From Protostelium mycophagum (taxonomy: Eukaryota; Evosea; Variosea; Protosteliida; Protosteliaceae), in contig MZNV01001603.1 in NCBI GenBank assembly GCA_002081555.1, positions 1 to 64,000 on the forward strand: a DNA stretch of 64,000 nt, read 5' to 3'. The notes beneath the pieces are model-generated. The model had not been told where the DNA came from. It did not search any database and saw only the letters and a list, made by a program, of their open reading frames with translations. Positions 24,101 through 37,400 of this stretch are shown here, in pieces. Numbering within the stretch: the first letter of the stretch is position 1; each line of letters begins with the position of its first letter. The position numbers and the translations under genes were made by a program.

Positions 24101-24230
24101 CTCCTGCTAGTGTCAAAACATGAATATGAGTCATCAATGGGTTATGATGATCATGACAAACCTCTTCAATAGGAGAGGGAGGTCGATTTATGATAATGTG
24201 AAAGTTGATCGGGAGGAGCTCCTCTTTCAT
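21127..24230 (-). CDS. PWWP - PHD - ubiquitin-specific protease fusion gene (predicted)
   Basis: A likely chromatin-bound deubiquitinase. From ATG 24230 the protein starts MKEELLPINFHIIINRPPSP and has a basic, disordered part (RRSKRVRIELKSPNKTPE). Next comes a PWWP domain (TLWAKIPTWPWWPGM, then HALVRFFGSEDYSWVEP across two introns), and a C4HC3 PHD finger (CSVCGKADDDENMLLCDQCD, GYHLYCLDPPL, WLCPIC). The USP catalytic domain follows: Cys box GLDNTGSSCFMNSVIQSLY, a CxxC pair (SRCEKCGG) and His box QGGHYWCQCKIGEEWYSMDD. The PHD exon ends CPICK in phase 1 and joins, over an intron of about 160 nt, to KNPSVRGAGMVGLDNTG in matching phase. Two genes remain possible, because an in-frame Met lies four residues before the Cys box. 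PWWP and PHD modules read histone tails, so H2A or H2B would be plausible substrates. Confidence 0.72.
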
Positions 24231-24397
24231 CGTTCAACCGCTGATGATCGAACATTCCATCAGCATACGTAAGTCTGATTCACTTACGCTCTGCTGAAAC
24301 TGAAAAAAAGGCCAATTGCATGCGTGGCACCTTGTTGCGAACACATTTGAGGCCTTGCCCAAGAATTAACACCAATTTTTCGAGATCATTTGTGAAG

Positions 24398-26247
24398 ATG
24401 TCTTCTGAAGCGGTATCATCTCATCTTCTCATGATTGTAATTGATTCAGGCAGGATAAATACCTCCCCTGGGCACAGAAATTTGTTGATTTCTTGAACAG
24501 CTCTCCAACTGCATATCACGCTGTTGACACTGTCAAGAAACAGTTGAATGATGCTGGATTTCAGCAATTGAAGGAGACTGAAGTCTGGAATCTTCAACCC
24601 AAAGGAAGATACTACTTCACTCGTAACCAGAGTACCATCGCTGCTTTTGTATTGGGTGGACGTTGGGTAAGTCTTTGTTCATCAATGATCAGCTGACCTT
24701 TCTGCAGCAAGCTGGTAACGGTGTCAGTCTCATCGGCGCACATACAGACTCTTGCAGTCTCCAAATCAAGCCCAATCCCGTGTCCAAGAACGAAGGTGAG
24801 AGTCTATTTGACAACAGTGTGAGTGACTAATTCAGGTTACAACCAATTGAATGTGGCACCATATGGAGGAGGACTCTGGACCACTTGGTTTGATAGAGAT
24901 CTGGGACTTGCAGGAAGAGTTATAGTGAAGGAAGGAGACAGATACCAAGGAAGATTATTGCATATAAATCGACCCATACTGCGTATCCCCACACTCGCCG
25001 TACACTTGGACAGAGACAGTGGTAACAAATTGGAGTTCAACAAGCAGGATCAACTGTTGCCCATTCTCTCTACCACTGTCATGAGGTATGATAAATTCAG
25101 TGTACTAAAAGTGTATTTATTTGTGGCGAGGAGATCATGTTACATAGAACTTTGTGATGTCTTTTATATAATAAAATTCAAAAGCAAACAAATCACGAAA
25201 CATAATATTTGTTTTGGGTGCGGCAAAGCCACACGAGTTCTTTTTACACATTCCACCTCTATATGTGTTAACATTTTTGCAGTGAATTGGGAGGTGAAGA
25301 GAATGCAGAGAAAGTGTTATTGGACTTGATCTCTAAGGAATTGGGAGTGCCCTCTAGCGACATTAGAGAATACGAGATCCACCTGTGTGACACACAGAAG
25401 GCCACACTTGGAGGACTATACAACGAATTTATCTTCTCAGGAAGACTCGACAACCTCGGAATGTCTTTCTGTGCTTTGCAAGTGAGGATGATGATTCAGA
25501 GATGAGACTGATGAGTGAATAGTCTTTATTAGAATTCTGCAAGGACGAAAAGGTTCTCAGCGAAGAGAAGAACGTAGTGGGAATTACACTCTTTGATCAT
25601 GAAGAGGTAATGTGATGATATGAAAGAATGATAATGACGGAATAAAGGTTGGAAGCGACAGTGCACAAGGAGCAGGAGGGCCCATAATGAGTGAGATATT
25701 CAGAAGGCTGAACCCACCACAACTTGTGGAGCCCAGCATAAGGAAGAGCTTCCTCGTATCTGCTGATATGGCACACGCCATCCACCCCAACTACCCGTAA
25801 GACACTATGACATCTCAACAAATACTCACCTATGTACAGATCAAAGCATGAGAAGCAGCACAAGCCACAATTACACAAGGGAACAGTGTAAGAATGACTC
25901 CATCAATACAATGTGAAATTAAAACTATCAGGATTAAGACGAACGTCAACCAGCGTTATGCGACAAACTCAGAGACTGGGTTTATATTTAGAGAAATCGC
26001 CAGAAGGAATAACATCCCCATCCAGGAATTTGTGGTTCGCAATGACGTCATGTGCGGCAGCACCATCGGTCCCATCTTGGCGAGCGGGGTTGGAATAAGA
26101 ACTGTGGATATTGGAAACCCTCAGCTCAGCATGCACAGTATCAGAGAGACATGCGGAACAGCCGACATTACCCATGCCATCCATCTTCTGACCAAGTACT
26201 TCCAAGAATTTACTGCGCTCGACGAGTCGACCAGCATTGATGAATAA
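24398..26247 (+). CDS. dnpep: Aspartyl aminopeptidase (DNPEP, M18)
   Basis: A cytosolic dizinc aminopeptidase that removes N-terminal Asp and Glu. The ATG at 24398 starts MSSEA, spliced to DKYLPWAQKFVDFLNSSPTA, the normal N-terminus. About eight exons cover the whole family: ESWN-like VWNLQPKGRYYFTRNQST, SLIGAHTDSC (zinc-binding His), YGGGLWTTWFDRDLGLAGRV, RPILRIPTLAVHLDR, LFDHEEVGSDSAQGAGGP (catalytic Glu pair), SADMAHAIHPNYP (metal-binding Asp and His region), MCGSTIGPILASGVGIRTVD and the C-terminal SIRETCGTADITHAIHL. The length of about 460 residues is normal. It is divergent from the PWWP-PHD-USP gene with 167 bases between the starts. The stop overlaps an AATAAA. Confidence 0.95.
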
Positions 26248-26367
26248 AGAACTTGAACATTAATCTGTAAATATCTGAAACTGCAACATTTTCTGCAGCG
26301 CCAAAAGAGTATTTGGCAATGATTGATTAGACGTAATATTAATTAAATAAAGAAGGAGATGATGATA

Positions 26368-26865
26368 TTATAGTAGGTCTATTTCCAATTCATCAACAGC
26401 CCAATCTTCGTAAGAATCATCAGGAAGATACCTGAAATCAAATTATTTGGTGATTTTTGGAACCGAATATACCTTCTGATGATGAGTGGAATCTTCTTGT
26501 CTCTGAGCTCCTTGATTGCAATTTGGAGTGGGTCTGTCTCGCCTTGTAACTCAACCATCACCGGGGCGTTCATACTATATTATCAGGAAACATATGGACA
26601 ATATCACCCACCTAATCTGTAATGCCCTTGTACCTAAAACTCTTGCTCGCTCATACTTTGTCATATATCTTGATGTCTTCCTCTCCTTGTTTTCTCCACC
26701 ACGTGCTATAATTTGATCTGATTCTTCCAGACCTAAGACTTGCGAATCATCCACACGTTGTTCTTCCTCTTCCATCTCGGCGCCTTCTTCAACAACCTCA
26801 TCCTCATACTCCATCATTCCTCCCTCACCACCTCCTCCCTCATATCCTCCCTCATCATCTGACAT
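26368..26865 (-). CDS. rpb6: RNA polymerase I/II/III subunit RPABC2 (Rpb6)
   Basis: Rpb6 is shared by the three nuclear RNA polymerases and helps assembly of the largest subunit. The start at 26865 gives an acidic, Gly/Glu-rich N-terminus ([16 protein letters not shown]), as in other Rpb6 proteins. Conserved parts follow across two short introns: [49 protein letters not shown] and [19 protein letters not shown] before the stop. The length of about 130 residues is normal. Its promoter lies in a 100-base gap shared with the PAC1-like gene. Confidence 0.95.
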
Positions 26866-26966
26866 TGCTTTCTGTTGCTGTTGAAAAAGGTGTTTGAATA
26901 AAAATGATGATACAGCCGATTTACCAAAATTTTCCGTTTTCCATCTGATCACACAATCACGATAAA

Positions 26967-28081
26967 ATGGTAAAAAGTGTCGTGCTCTCTTTATCTAAGT
27001 CGACGTAGTCTTTGAATTTTGACGCTGCCTGGTCGAGAAATGAAGAGGAAGAAGATTTTGAAGTCGTAACGAACAGTCCACCTCTCTTTCTGGTAAGTGA
27101 AGGATCATTGTTCTTCAATTTAAGAAATATAGAGAGCCTCTCAATCCAAAATTGTTTGTGAGAAACTTATCATAGGATTCAGCGGTGTTGGTTCAATCTT
27201 TTTGACCTCACAATTTGAGTTGCAATCATTCGAAATAGTCGGCACTCTGATTCTACCTGAAGTCGATCTGGTGAGCCAAATTACTCTCCATATTGGCTGA
27301 TCAGAAATAGAGGAACAACAGATTAAAGCATGATTTATCAAGCCAAACTTGTGTCGTGTACCACAACCAAGCGGACAATTCTGTACTTGTAGTGTGTCAA
27401 TATGTAGTTTCTCCAGAGAGGGCTTTTGATTGGGTCGAATGCTTATATTCAGGAATCGATTCAAAACAAACATATGTGATACACGGACAATCTTCTTACA
27501 ACTTGGCCTACCACAACTCTCGTCACTTTCTGAGAGCCTTATGCACCACAAGCGCACAGGAGGTACACTCATCTCATTTGGTCATCTTTTTTTACAATTT
27601 TCAAGGGTTTAAAGGATGTGTGTCCATATTTGGAGAGTGTTGTGATTTTAGAAGGTGCTCCTGCTGCTGTGATCACTCATGTAAGTGGACATAAATCAAA
27701 TATTTTGCTGCGATAATTCAGCAAGACTGCTTTGGATGATTCGAACACAGTATCCAGAGTTATAGTCTTATATATTTGTGTCTGTCAACGTTAGAGTCTT
27801 TATATTTTGGGCAAAATGAAGCAAAATTTCAAAACAAAAGTAGATCAACCATTAAAATAATCGAAACCTCAATAATAACACGGGCATAGTGTCAAGCAAA
27901 GAACAAGCAGGCAACCATTTTTGTGAGTTTATGGGAAGGGCAGATGTATGAGGAATGTTTGAAGACGTTGGAGCCCACATTGAAGCATATATCCACCGGC
28001 ACTCACAGCGATGCAAGCGAAAGATACACAAAATATTTACACTCAATGGATGCTGCACCAACCCACTCATTGTTTATCTAA
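26967..28081 (+). CDS. Proteasome assembly chaperone 1-like protein (PAC1/PSMG1)
   Basis: PAC1 with PAC2 helps assemble the alpha ring of the 20S proteasome. The predicted start at 26967 is a lone ATG codon spliced to SLNFDAAWSRNEEEEDFEVV; this start is uncertain. The body aligns by eye with animal PSMG1 in order: SKIVCEKLIIGFSGVGSIFL (with human SKFIIAIGNNAVAFL), CRVYHNQADNSVLVVCQYVV, QTYVIHGQSSYN followed by SRHFLRALCTTSAQ, VCPYLESVVILEGAPAAVIT, and near the end NKQATIFVSLWEGQMYEECL. The gene ends ...THSLFI. Introns are short apart from one near the 3' part (about 27680-27870). It is in tandem with eRF1, 270 bases downstream. The family call rests on order and spacing of weak matches. Confidence 0.7.
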
Positions 28082-28349
28082 ACATGCTCACCAATTTTCA
28101 ATTTAATTTGGCTCCTTTTATTTATTCGACATTTATATTCTTCTTTGTTGAAAACTCATTGTGTCTATCTCTGTTGGATAAATGTAGGAACATATAATGT
28201 CTTAAAGGCAGCACGTGTTGTGTTCTCACACAGAAGAGATTCAGGAAAAAGTTGGTCTTGAGGTTGTGTTCGGTGAAAAATTCGCAAAGCTTTGAAACAG
28301 GAAAAATTTTGGATCCTCCCTTTGTGAGGGTTTTGATCAAAAGACAATC

Positions 28350-29806
28350 ATGGCAACAAGCGGGAAGGATTTCGCTGATGAGTCTAACGACAAGAACATC
28401 GAACAGTGGAGGGTCAAAAAACTCATTAAAAGTTTAGAGGCTGCCAGAGGGTAAGCCGTATACTTGATATTCAGGACCCAATTAAATGAATCAGAAATGG
28501 TACCAGCATGATTTCTCTCGTCATCCCACCAAAGGATCAAGTCTCTCGTATTCAGAAGATGCTTGCTGATGAGTACGGTACTGCCTCCAACATCAAATCT
28601 AGAGTGAACCGTCTCTCTGTTCTTGGTGCTATCACTTCTACTCGTGAGAAGCTCAAGCTCTATAATCGTATTCCCGATAATGGACTTGTCATCTACTGTG
28701 GAACGATCATGACGGACGAGGGAAAAGAAAAGAAGGTTTCTTTCGATTTCGAGCCCTTCAAACCCATCAACACTTCCTTATATCTTTGTGACAACAAATT
28801 CCACACAGAGGTGAGAGTTTCATACGAGGAATTTTGTTGATGTAAAACAGCCCTTGAATGAGCTTCTCGAGTCCGACGACAAGTTCGGATTTGTTATTGT
28901 GGATGGTAGCGGTGCCCTCTTCGCCACCCTCTCAGGAAATGCTAGAGACATTCTTCATAAATTCACCGTGGATCTTCCCAAGAAGCACGGTAGAGGAGGA
29001 CAGTCCGCTCTCCGTTTTGCGCGTCTTCGTGTTGAAAAGAGACACAACTATTTGAGAAAGGTGGCCGAGGTCGCCACCCAGCTCTTCATCACCAATGATC
29101 GTCTCAACGTCACCGGTATGATCTTTGCTGGTCTTGCCGACTTCAAGAACGAGCTCGCTACCACCGATATGTTGGATCAGCGTGTCAGAACTAAGGTCAT
29201 CAAGATTGTCGATGTCTCTTACGGTGGTGAGAACGGACTCAACCAGGTAAACATTCCCACCATTTTTCAAGATTTAATGGGGATTGATGTGTTCAGGCCA
29301 TCGAATTAGCTCAAGACAGTTTGGCAAATGTGAAACTGATTCAAGAGAAGAAATTGTTGAGCAAATACTACGAGGAGATTTCACAAGACACTGGAAAATA
29401 CTGCTTCGGAATAGCAGACACATTGTACGCTTTAGACTCTGGTGCTGTAGAGACACTCATCGTCTGGGAGAACTTGGAGATCACCCGCTATGAAGTCAAG
29501 AACCCCTCCACAGGCGCCACCAAAGTCCTCCATCTTCGCAAGGATGAGGAGAAGAAGAAGGAGAAGTTCACAGAGGAGGGTGTCGACTTGGAGGTGGTCG
29601 ATTCTTCCCCCTTGTTGGAGTGGTTCGCAGAGAACTACAAGAAGTTCGGAGCACAATTGGAGTTTATCACCGACAAGTCCCAAGAAGGACACCAGTTCTG
29701 CCAAGGATTCGGAGGAATTGGAGGTCTTTTGAGATACAAGCTCGACATGAACATTGCCGATTTGGATTTAGACGACGACGACGATGACATCGAGGACTAC
29801 TTCTAA
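28350..29806 (+). CDS. erf1: Eukaryotic peptide chain release factor 1 (eRF1)
   Basis: eRF1 reads all three stop codons in the ribosomal A site and triggers peptide release. The ATG at 28350 starts [20 protein letters not shown]. Four exons with introns of about 40 nt cover the protein. Diagnostic motifs are intact: NIKS ([11 protein letters not shown]), YLCDNKF (the YxCxxxF motif) and [10 protein letters not shown] (the GGQ loop that reaches the peptidyl transferase centre). The C domain ([20 protein letters not shown]) binds eRF3, and the tail is a run of Asp and Glu. These motifs fit the standard genetic code, which agrees with the stops used by the other genes here. Part of the gene is rich in favoured codons, as expected for a highly expressed gene. 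Confidence 0.96.
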
Positions 29807-29880
29807 ACAACCAAAGGGCTCGGTCGGAATTCCGACACCCAACACCTTCCACATTATCAACGCTAACGTGTTGCATTCAC

Positions 29881-29886
29881 AATAAA
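29881..29886 (+). terminator. Poly(A) signal AATAAA of eRF1
   Basis: A canonical signal lies 75 bases after the eRF1 stop and only about 30 bases before the stop of the convergent PEX13 gene, so the two 3' ends must overlap or nearly do so. Confidence 0.45.
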
Positions 29887-29915
29887 TGAAGGTACTCTTA
29901 ATTATCTTATACATT

Positions 29916-31219
29916 TTATGTCATCTCTTTCAATTGCACAAAGTTATGTGGGAATAGGCCTCTGCGTCCATCGCTCGTCTCTCCTGCATCATCATCAATG
30001 TTTGTGTTTCTATTTTTAGAGTCACCTTCCCACCAGTCTGGGTATGGTTGTGATATCACTTTTATTGTGTCCCCCTTTCTAAACTCTATTTCTCTCTCGC
30101 CTAAGTCGATTATTTCAAATTCGAGAAATCATTTCCTCACTCTCTGGGATAAAATCTTGTACAGCAATTGCGACTGGGATTTGTTCCTCCTCTCCCTCTA
30201 TAACTTGATATGTTCCATTCGCGATTCCCTCTTTGATCATGATTCTGTCGCACATCATTCTCTGCCTTTATTTATATAAATTGAGAAAGATTACCTTCTC
30301 TGTAGTATGTAGTTCCATATTTTTCCTATTGCAATCGGAAGGCCGATCATCGACATGACAAGTGCAATGATCGATGTGACCGACCAGCCCTTCTTATTTG
30401 ATCCTCTAAATTCTGACACGTCAAAAGCTGAATCTGTTGGTGCTGGGGCATTGTTGATTCTTCTAACTCTTGGAGTGCCTAATATGTATCGCCATATCGT
30501 GCCCAAAGGAGAGAATAAGAATTTAATGAGGGCGAAGGTCCTCACGACGTGAAAAAATTCACCAGCGACATCTACCATGCGGGCGATAGAGCCGAGTGTG
30601 CCGTTCATGGCATCTACGTTCATGTCCAGAAGACGAGAGAAAGAGGAAAATGATTCTACGAGTTGCATGAAACTGGACATATGATTGAGCCCAGAATGTA
30701 GCATACCAGGTTCCATCCCCATCCCCATTCCACCCATTCCCATTCCTTCAGAGATGAGAAAAGATATTGATGAGAGAGTACTCACCACCATAGCGACCAT
30801 ACATGCCACCGCCATAAGAAGAGCCATATGAGCTTCCATACCGAGATCCATAACCACCGTAAGAGCTGCCATATGAGCTGCCATAACCACCATAACCACC
30901 CAAAGAGCTGCTGCCATAGCCACCATAGCTACTTCCATAACCGCCGTACCCGCTCCCGTATGATGAACCATATGAAGAACCATAACGAGAGCCCATAGTG
31001 CTCTGGCCTAAGCCACCTGGTCGAGGAGGGATGGATAAAGCTGATGTATTTGAAGAAGAAGACATAGCCTGTGCTCTCGACGCGATTCCTGGTGTATCTG
31101 GAACATCAGGTGCGAGGCGTCCATTTGCAACACCAGGCGAAACTCTGAATGTAGATGAAGAGGGACTCGCTCTATTGTTTTGCCATGGTTTTGGCCGTCC
31201 ACTCGCTGTTGTGGCCATG
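29916..31219 (-). CDS. PEX13: Peroxin 13 (PEX13), peroxisomal docking protein
   Basis: PEX13 is part of the docking and import machinery in the peroxisomal membrane. From ATG 31219 the N-terminal region is Pro/Ser-rich ([20 protein letters not shown]), then a long Gly/Tyr/Ser-rich stretch made of YGSSYGG-type units, like the phase-separating YG segment of other PEX13 proteins. A central part ([20 protein letters not shown], then [21 protein letters not shown]) and a hydrophobic helix near [21 protein letters not shown] fit the membrane region. After two introns a C-terminal SH3 domain follows: [35 protein letters not shown] and GLFPHNFV, with the usual Ala-Leu-Tyr-Asp motif changed to Ala-Val-Gln-Asp. 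The stop is at 29916, convergent with eRF1. Confidence 0.88.
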
Positions 31220-31464
31220 TTTGATTTGTATCTGAGAAATGATGTGCGGGAACTCCTGATAATTCTCCGGTGAGATTTTCCGTTTTTTTTGAAACGGCAC
31301 AAAAAACATCTTCCACTTTATATGAGTTGCTGAGGTACACCTCTTTACGTCGAGGATTGCATTTTATTGTGAATGATCTGGGCTCAATAGCCCCACTCTA
31401 TACGGCTTTGTACGAAGACAAACTATTATTAATCGTGATGACATCAACAATATGAATAAATATT

Positions 31465-34400
31465 CTATTTCTGTGGGAGTTGTGGCAGAGTTTCGTCGAG
31501 CACTGACAAAAGTGATCCAAAGAGTTCTATCAGTTTGTATGTTCCCTCCGGAATAGACTTGTCGACGTCTTTGATCCCCAGCCATCTCAACACCTTCTCC
31601 AAAGATGGCGTAGAGTCTCCCAAGAAGCTCAGTGTTGGCGCCAGTTGGAATTTTAACCCCTTGAATATCTTAACGGGACCTTCTACTGCGGGTGTATCTG
31701 AAGGGAATGTGGTTGAGAAGGTCTTCACGTAGTGTAATACGACCTCCTTCAAGAAGCTGTACAGATTGATATTTAGCGTCATCACGATGGAATCGTTGAA
31801 TTCGGTGAGGAAATAGAATTCGATCTCTGGTGAATGGGGGACTTTGCTTGCGTATAATATGAGTGTGCTCACTGGGAAGCTCATAATAGACTGTTCGTCG
31901 AATTCTTCTTCTCTTTCGTTCTGAAAGATTTAATTATTTATAGGACATGTTTGAGTTACCATCTTTGACACCCTTCCACCACCAAGAACAAAGGATAGTT
32001 GACTGGCAATTTCTGAGATGTCACCGATCATCTTGATGTTTTGCTGTAGTTTGAGTTCACATGATGTGATGTCGATGTAGGAGGAAGAAGGGTCCTTCAA
32101 ACTGAATTCAAATAGGTATGCACGGAGATTCGCGGCATTGATCACCACCGATCCCACAGGTTGTACGTTGTGATTATTCGATTTTTTGTCTTTAGTTCCC
32201 ACTATTGCACCGCTGCTGAAGGTGCGTGGTAGTCCATGAGGTCTTCTGGTGTAATTACTCAGAGTGAGAACCGCTTTGTTCTGCTGTTGGCTGACCGTAT
32301 CCAATACTCTACAAAAGATGAGATGATCGATCGATTTGTGATGAATACCTCCTCCCGATGGCTGTGAAAGATGAAACTGTCTCGCACGATATGTGTAAGT
32401 CCACATCCCTTATATTGAACTCTGAATCCACAGAGGAATCTTCTCTTCTGCTGATCTGTACAATAAAACTCACGTCTTGCGTCCAGCCACCTATTATTGG
32501 TCAATATCACTAAAGACATCAATATTTACCTTTGAGCACGAGGATGGGGGAGAGGTTATGGGATGCCTCCATAGCGACCGAGCCGATGATCGCTCTCCAC
32601 ATGTTTGGTATCCTCTTTTCATTCTTCTCACAATATTCTGTTGGTAACAACTCTGCCTCTAAATCGAACAAGCTGACCGTAGCATCAACCATTAGATTAC
32701 CGCGGCACTGCAAAGATATATGATCGAATCTTAAAGAGAATCCCACGCTCGGTTGTGGACCTTATATATGCGTCAGTAAAGACATGATTAAGAATACGAA
32801 TACCTCTGATTTGGTTGTGGTTCTCTGTTATTCTGGGTCTTCCAAAACGAATGGCAGTGTTATTGATCTCGTAGACTGCTTTTCCAATCGACTCCCCGAG
32901 ATCGATTGTGAATTTAAGGCCACTGACATTCTCCTTCCCTCCTATTCTTAAATATCCAAATACGCTCGTGTTTGTATTTACTCTCTCTGTACATATTTAA
33001 TTAATGTTATCATGTGATACTACTCACCATCAACTTGAGTTGGTTGCGGTTGTGACGAAAAGACAGAAGAGCCATAGGGCTTTTTCGAGGAAGCGGCATC
33101 CATCCACACATGTATGAATAACAATATCTCGTCAAGATGTCTTAGAGATGCAGAGGAATAAAACTGTTCCAGGAAAGAAGAAAGGGTGATGATAGCTCCA
33201 GTGGATGGAGAATCAATCTGTCCCACTGCCACAACGAGCTCGCTCAGTCCCACCACAAATTTATCTTCTGAGAAGGAGGGATGCGCCACTGACATTTCAA
33301 CCTGCAAAGTCTTAATTCATGTTGATCTAGTCTCTCGTACTTGATGTATCTTGAGTGTAAAGTTGGTAGTGAGATGCTCTTTGAGAGTTGTAGATGCGTA
33401 TGTTGTATCAGGAATATGCTTGAGTGATCTTGAGCAGAACAATTCTATTGGGCCAATCTGTATCCTGCATACTACTTGTGTCACGTGGGATGCCATTAAC
33501 ACCAAGCTCATCTTCTTGAATTGTAAACTCAATGTCCCGGACCCTCCTCTCCTCTCTAATTGCTATGTGATGTTATCATCATATATTTCTCACAATAATG
33601 TTTACATTTAATTGTGATTATTTATATTATTATATTTAATTATGAAATATTATTACCTTATTTGAGATTTCCTGTCTGGGAGTATTCGCGGGCCTTGTGT
33701 TATTTGGTATTTGAGACGCGATGTGTATGGCACTGTCTATAAAGGATAATGCCATGGGGCTCAAAACGATATCCGTTGATTCTAATACTATGATCACATT
33801 TGTTGTGCTCACTTGCTCAGTGATTGTGATACCAGGTACCAATAATTGATGTACAGCTATCTTGAATCCGGGAAAAGCAAACGTCTCAGACTTGCGGATG
33901 CTCCCTCCACTCTTCTTCACGTGCAGTGTACATCTGTATCAATAAATACCAAGTTGGTGTATCCTAAATATCATACCTGCCAAAGTCCGTAGTCTTCAAG
34001 CTAATGTTGAGCTCTAGAGTGAAAGGGAAGGATGTGTTTTCTGGAGCAGGGGACGGCTTAGCCGGTGGTTTATCTCTTGACTCTATAAACTCTGTCCATT
34101 TATCTGTTCCCTCCATGAGGGAATTGTATAATTGCATCATGTTGGAGAGTATCTCTTCATCGAGATCCATAATCAATCCTGTCGATTGAGCTACCAATCC
34201 CAACGATGCCTGAACATATTAGTCTCTGTTGATAAATAAAATATTCCAATACTTACCCTCTTTGTGTCTGTTGATATAATGGCAGCGAGTTGACAATCCC
34301 CGTTGAGTATAGTGGCATAATTCATGAATGTCTTGGATGAATATAACTCAGACTCGAGATCATCTGTGTTCTTGGAGGATCTCGGAGTATTATTTGCCGG

Positions 34401-37400
34401 GGCATTATATACATCGAATATCCTGGTGACCATTCGCTGGAACTCGCATCTGCTGTATATATTCTGTACATCAAACTTCCTCGCATCTGGTCCCTCTGCC
34501 TTCTCTGCTGTACCCACTAATTGGAACACTTGTAATCCGACTACGAACGCTGACGTCACTCCGTATTTTCCCTTGTATGGTACTACCACTGCCGTGTGTT
34601 CTAACCTTATCCATAATGATATGTCTTGTGATGGTATGTACTCTGTGCTCAATGTTGTATCCACTGATTCCAGCATCTACAACGCGTTATCCATGTTTGG
34701 AATTATTTTGTCTCTTACTTGTTGCATTTTCTGTTTACTGAGTGTTTTCTGGAGTGCGTCTTTATGAACTTCATATTGTTTAAACACCTTGATGAGTTAT
34801 TCGTTATACATATCTATCTACATTACCTGTTCGTAGTAAACCCAAAACTGGGCTCCTCTCTCCATCAGATCAGTCTCCATAGTGATTACAGTGGATACCA
34901 ATTTTATCCAAAGTGACCCAAACATCACACTCCTTCCTCCCGTCGGTTCGTTGGGACCCGCGATCGTTTCTATTTTTAGATCAGTTTCGTGAATACACAG
35001 TTGTACTTACTCTTTCTCAAGCTTCTCTTGGTATTCGGCTCCAACTCTGCCGCCGTCCCGGCGAAATTTTGTATGGAGATGTTCGTCTTTATACTGCCGT
35101 GGTTCTCTTTGGCATTTCCCAGAGCGATCTCGATTCTTCGGAGATTCAGATTGACATCCGGGTTATCTATCCCCTGGGATTTCGAGACTTTGAGATCCAA
35201 TAACCCAGTGTGGACTGTCAAATCGGATTGTGACGCGTTCACTCGGATCTCTACTCCGATCAACCTGACAGTGATGTTGTAATTAGCATCCTGCAGTATG
35301 TTCTTTTGTGTGTCTGCTCTCTTGTCCAATCGGAGACTGGCGGCCTTCTTGTGCTTTGCGTATTCTATCCATTTATCGACCAGATTCTTATATTGACTCA
35401 TCATATTGCAGTGGAATAATAATAAATTAGATAATAACACTGATGTTATCGTGTTCTTGATAGCTTCCACCTATTGTTCATCAGAGATCCATGAATATGA
35501 TTCTCTTACCTCGAGCCATGCTTCTAGATAGGACACATCAAGTGATCCCTTTCTACAAGTAAGTTTCACTTGAGCTTGAATATCTGGTAGCGGCAGCTGA
35601 GAGTTTAGTTCTTGGGATGATGATTTTCCGGTTGCGGTGAGTCTCTGTCCGATGATACTCGCTTTGAATCCGTAGTCGACCGTCAAATTATCGTTCTCTC
35701 TTGTTATCGGTACGTACACGAGCGTCACTTTTCGTACTTGGTAATTGAATAGTAAGGGTAGTTTATCTTCGGTGGAGAGTTGTGCCTTGTCTATCTCGAG
35801 ACGTGCTCGAAGTAGTGTTGGGTCTGATGGTTTTGATGTCGTCTCTTGACGTGATATCTAGAATATCTCTTAGATATAATACTAATGGGGTGTATTTTAC
35901 CTTACTGATATTTGCCCAAGTGTTGATGAATGGCTTGATGGCGGACATCCTGGACATAGAGAAGGGTATTGATGCGGTCTTCACTATGAATAACACGTCG
36001 TGTATATGCTGTGCACCAGAACCAAATAGTATGTGGTTGACCACGAGTCTGTTGACTCTCAGACTGACAATAGAAGGATTCAGCCTCTGATGCATGTTCC
36101 CTCCTCTCGATGATTGAAAGTCCATTATGAAATTATCCATAGACCAGGTGTATTTCCACAGAATAGGCTCCTGGTTCACATGTCCCGGGTGCATACCGGA
36201 GGCATGAACATTATTCTGAATAGTTTAATATCTTCCTTCTCCTTTATGTGCATTACCTTTGGTGGAGGTCCTTCAGTCTGTATGAAGACCCAATTTAATG
36301 ATTTAGCGTCCACAATAGCCTTACTACAAGTGGCTTTATGTGACCGTGCACCACTATTGAACTCTGAATGGAAACTGTTAATCGCAAACCCAACCTAATT
36401 TATGTGAATAAGATGATACTATATCCATCGTACCTGTATTGCACTTGAGGATACTTTTCTCGTGACCGTCTCTATGGTATTCTCTTTATGTTGATTGGTA
36501 TTTGATACTGTTCTTATTATGCTCTTGCTTTCCATACCCTCCAATTCCTCATCTTTCTCTTCTTGATTTGGTAGATCTATCACATATTAATTCTGACAAC
36601 TGTATATTCGATTGATTACCCATCTCTACTTGTTTCTCAAAGGCATCTACAATCCTTGGTATAGAAACAATAAATTGTGGGAAGACATAGGAGGATATCG
36701 TATCCATTCTGACATTGATAATTACATCCTGTACTGCATTGATCTGCCTCTGACTTGATATTGCATTGTTCGTCTTCTTGGCGTCCCGAGAGGGTAAAGT
36801 TATTGCTGCTGTTCTCAGGTATATCTCCTCTTTATAATATGCGTGACCATCCATCCCCAATTGTGTTAATTCAAACTATAGATATCAATTTAATAATATA
36901 ATGTTACACCACCTTTGCACAATCAAATCCATAATCAGAGAGAAAGATTAATCTTCCAAGCTTGAATCTCCAGTCAAAATCTATATTGCTCTTCTCTTGG
37001 TGTTCTTTGTGACTAAATAGAGATAGTACCACAGACGGTTGGCTTATGCAGCTCGCTATTCCCTTCAATCTACTGTGCCTGACCGCTTCTAATAATCCTA
37101 TCATCGGCCCTTTATCATCCACACTCCCAATGCTCGTACTCAACATCAGACATTGACGTAATAATGCCACGTCACGCCAAGTGTTTCTGAATTTGTAGCT
37201 CGCAAAGCTGATCTTTCCTTCTCCAAGATCTTGTGTCAATCTGACACTATCGAACTTGTCGAACTCAGATTCGGGGATGTCATCCATTCCGGTGCAGCTG
37301 ATATAATAATGGATCTGTGTTATTTTAATTAATTAATATCCATACAGATCATACCTGAGATCTCATATAGGACAAGTAGGCATCCTTGTTGTTCTTGATT

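Noticed and set aside
28350-29806. Possible altered genetic code
   Set aside because: The eRF1 NIKS and YxCxxxF motifs are intact, and predicted genes end with TAA, TAG and TGA at places that fit their families.
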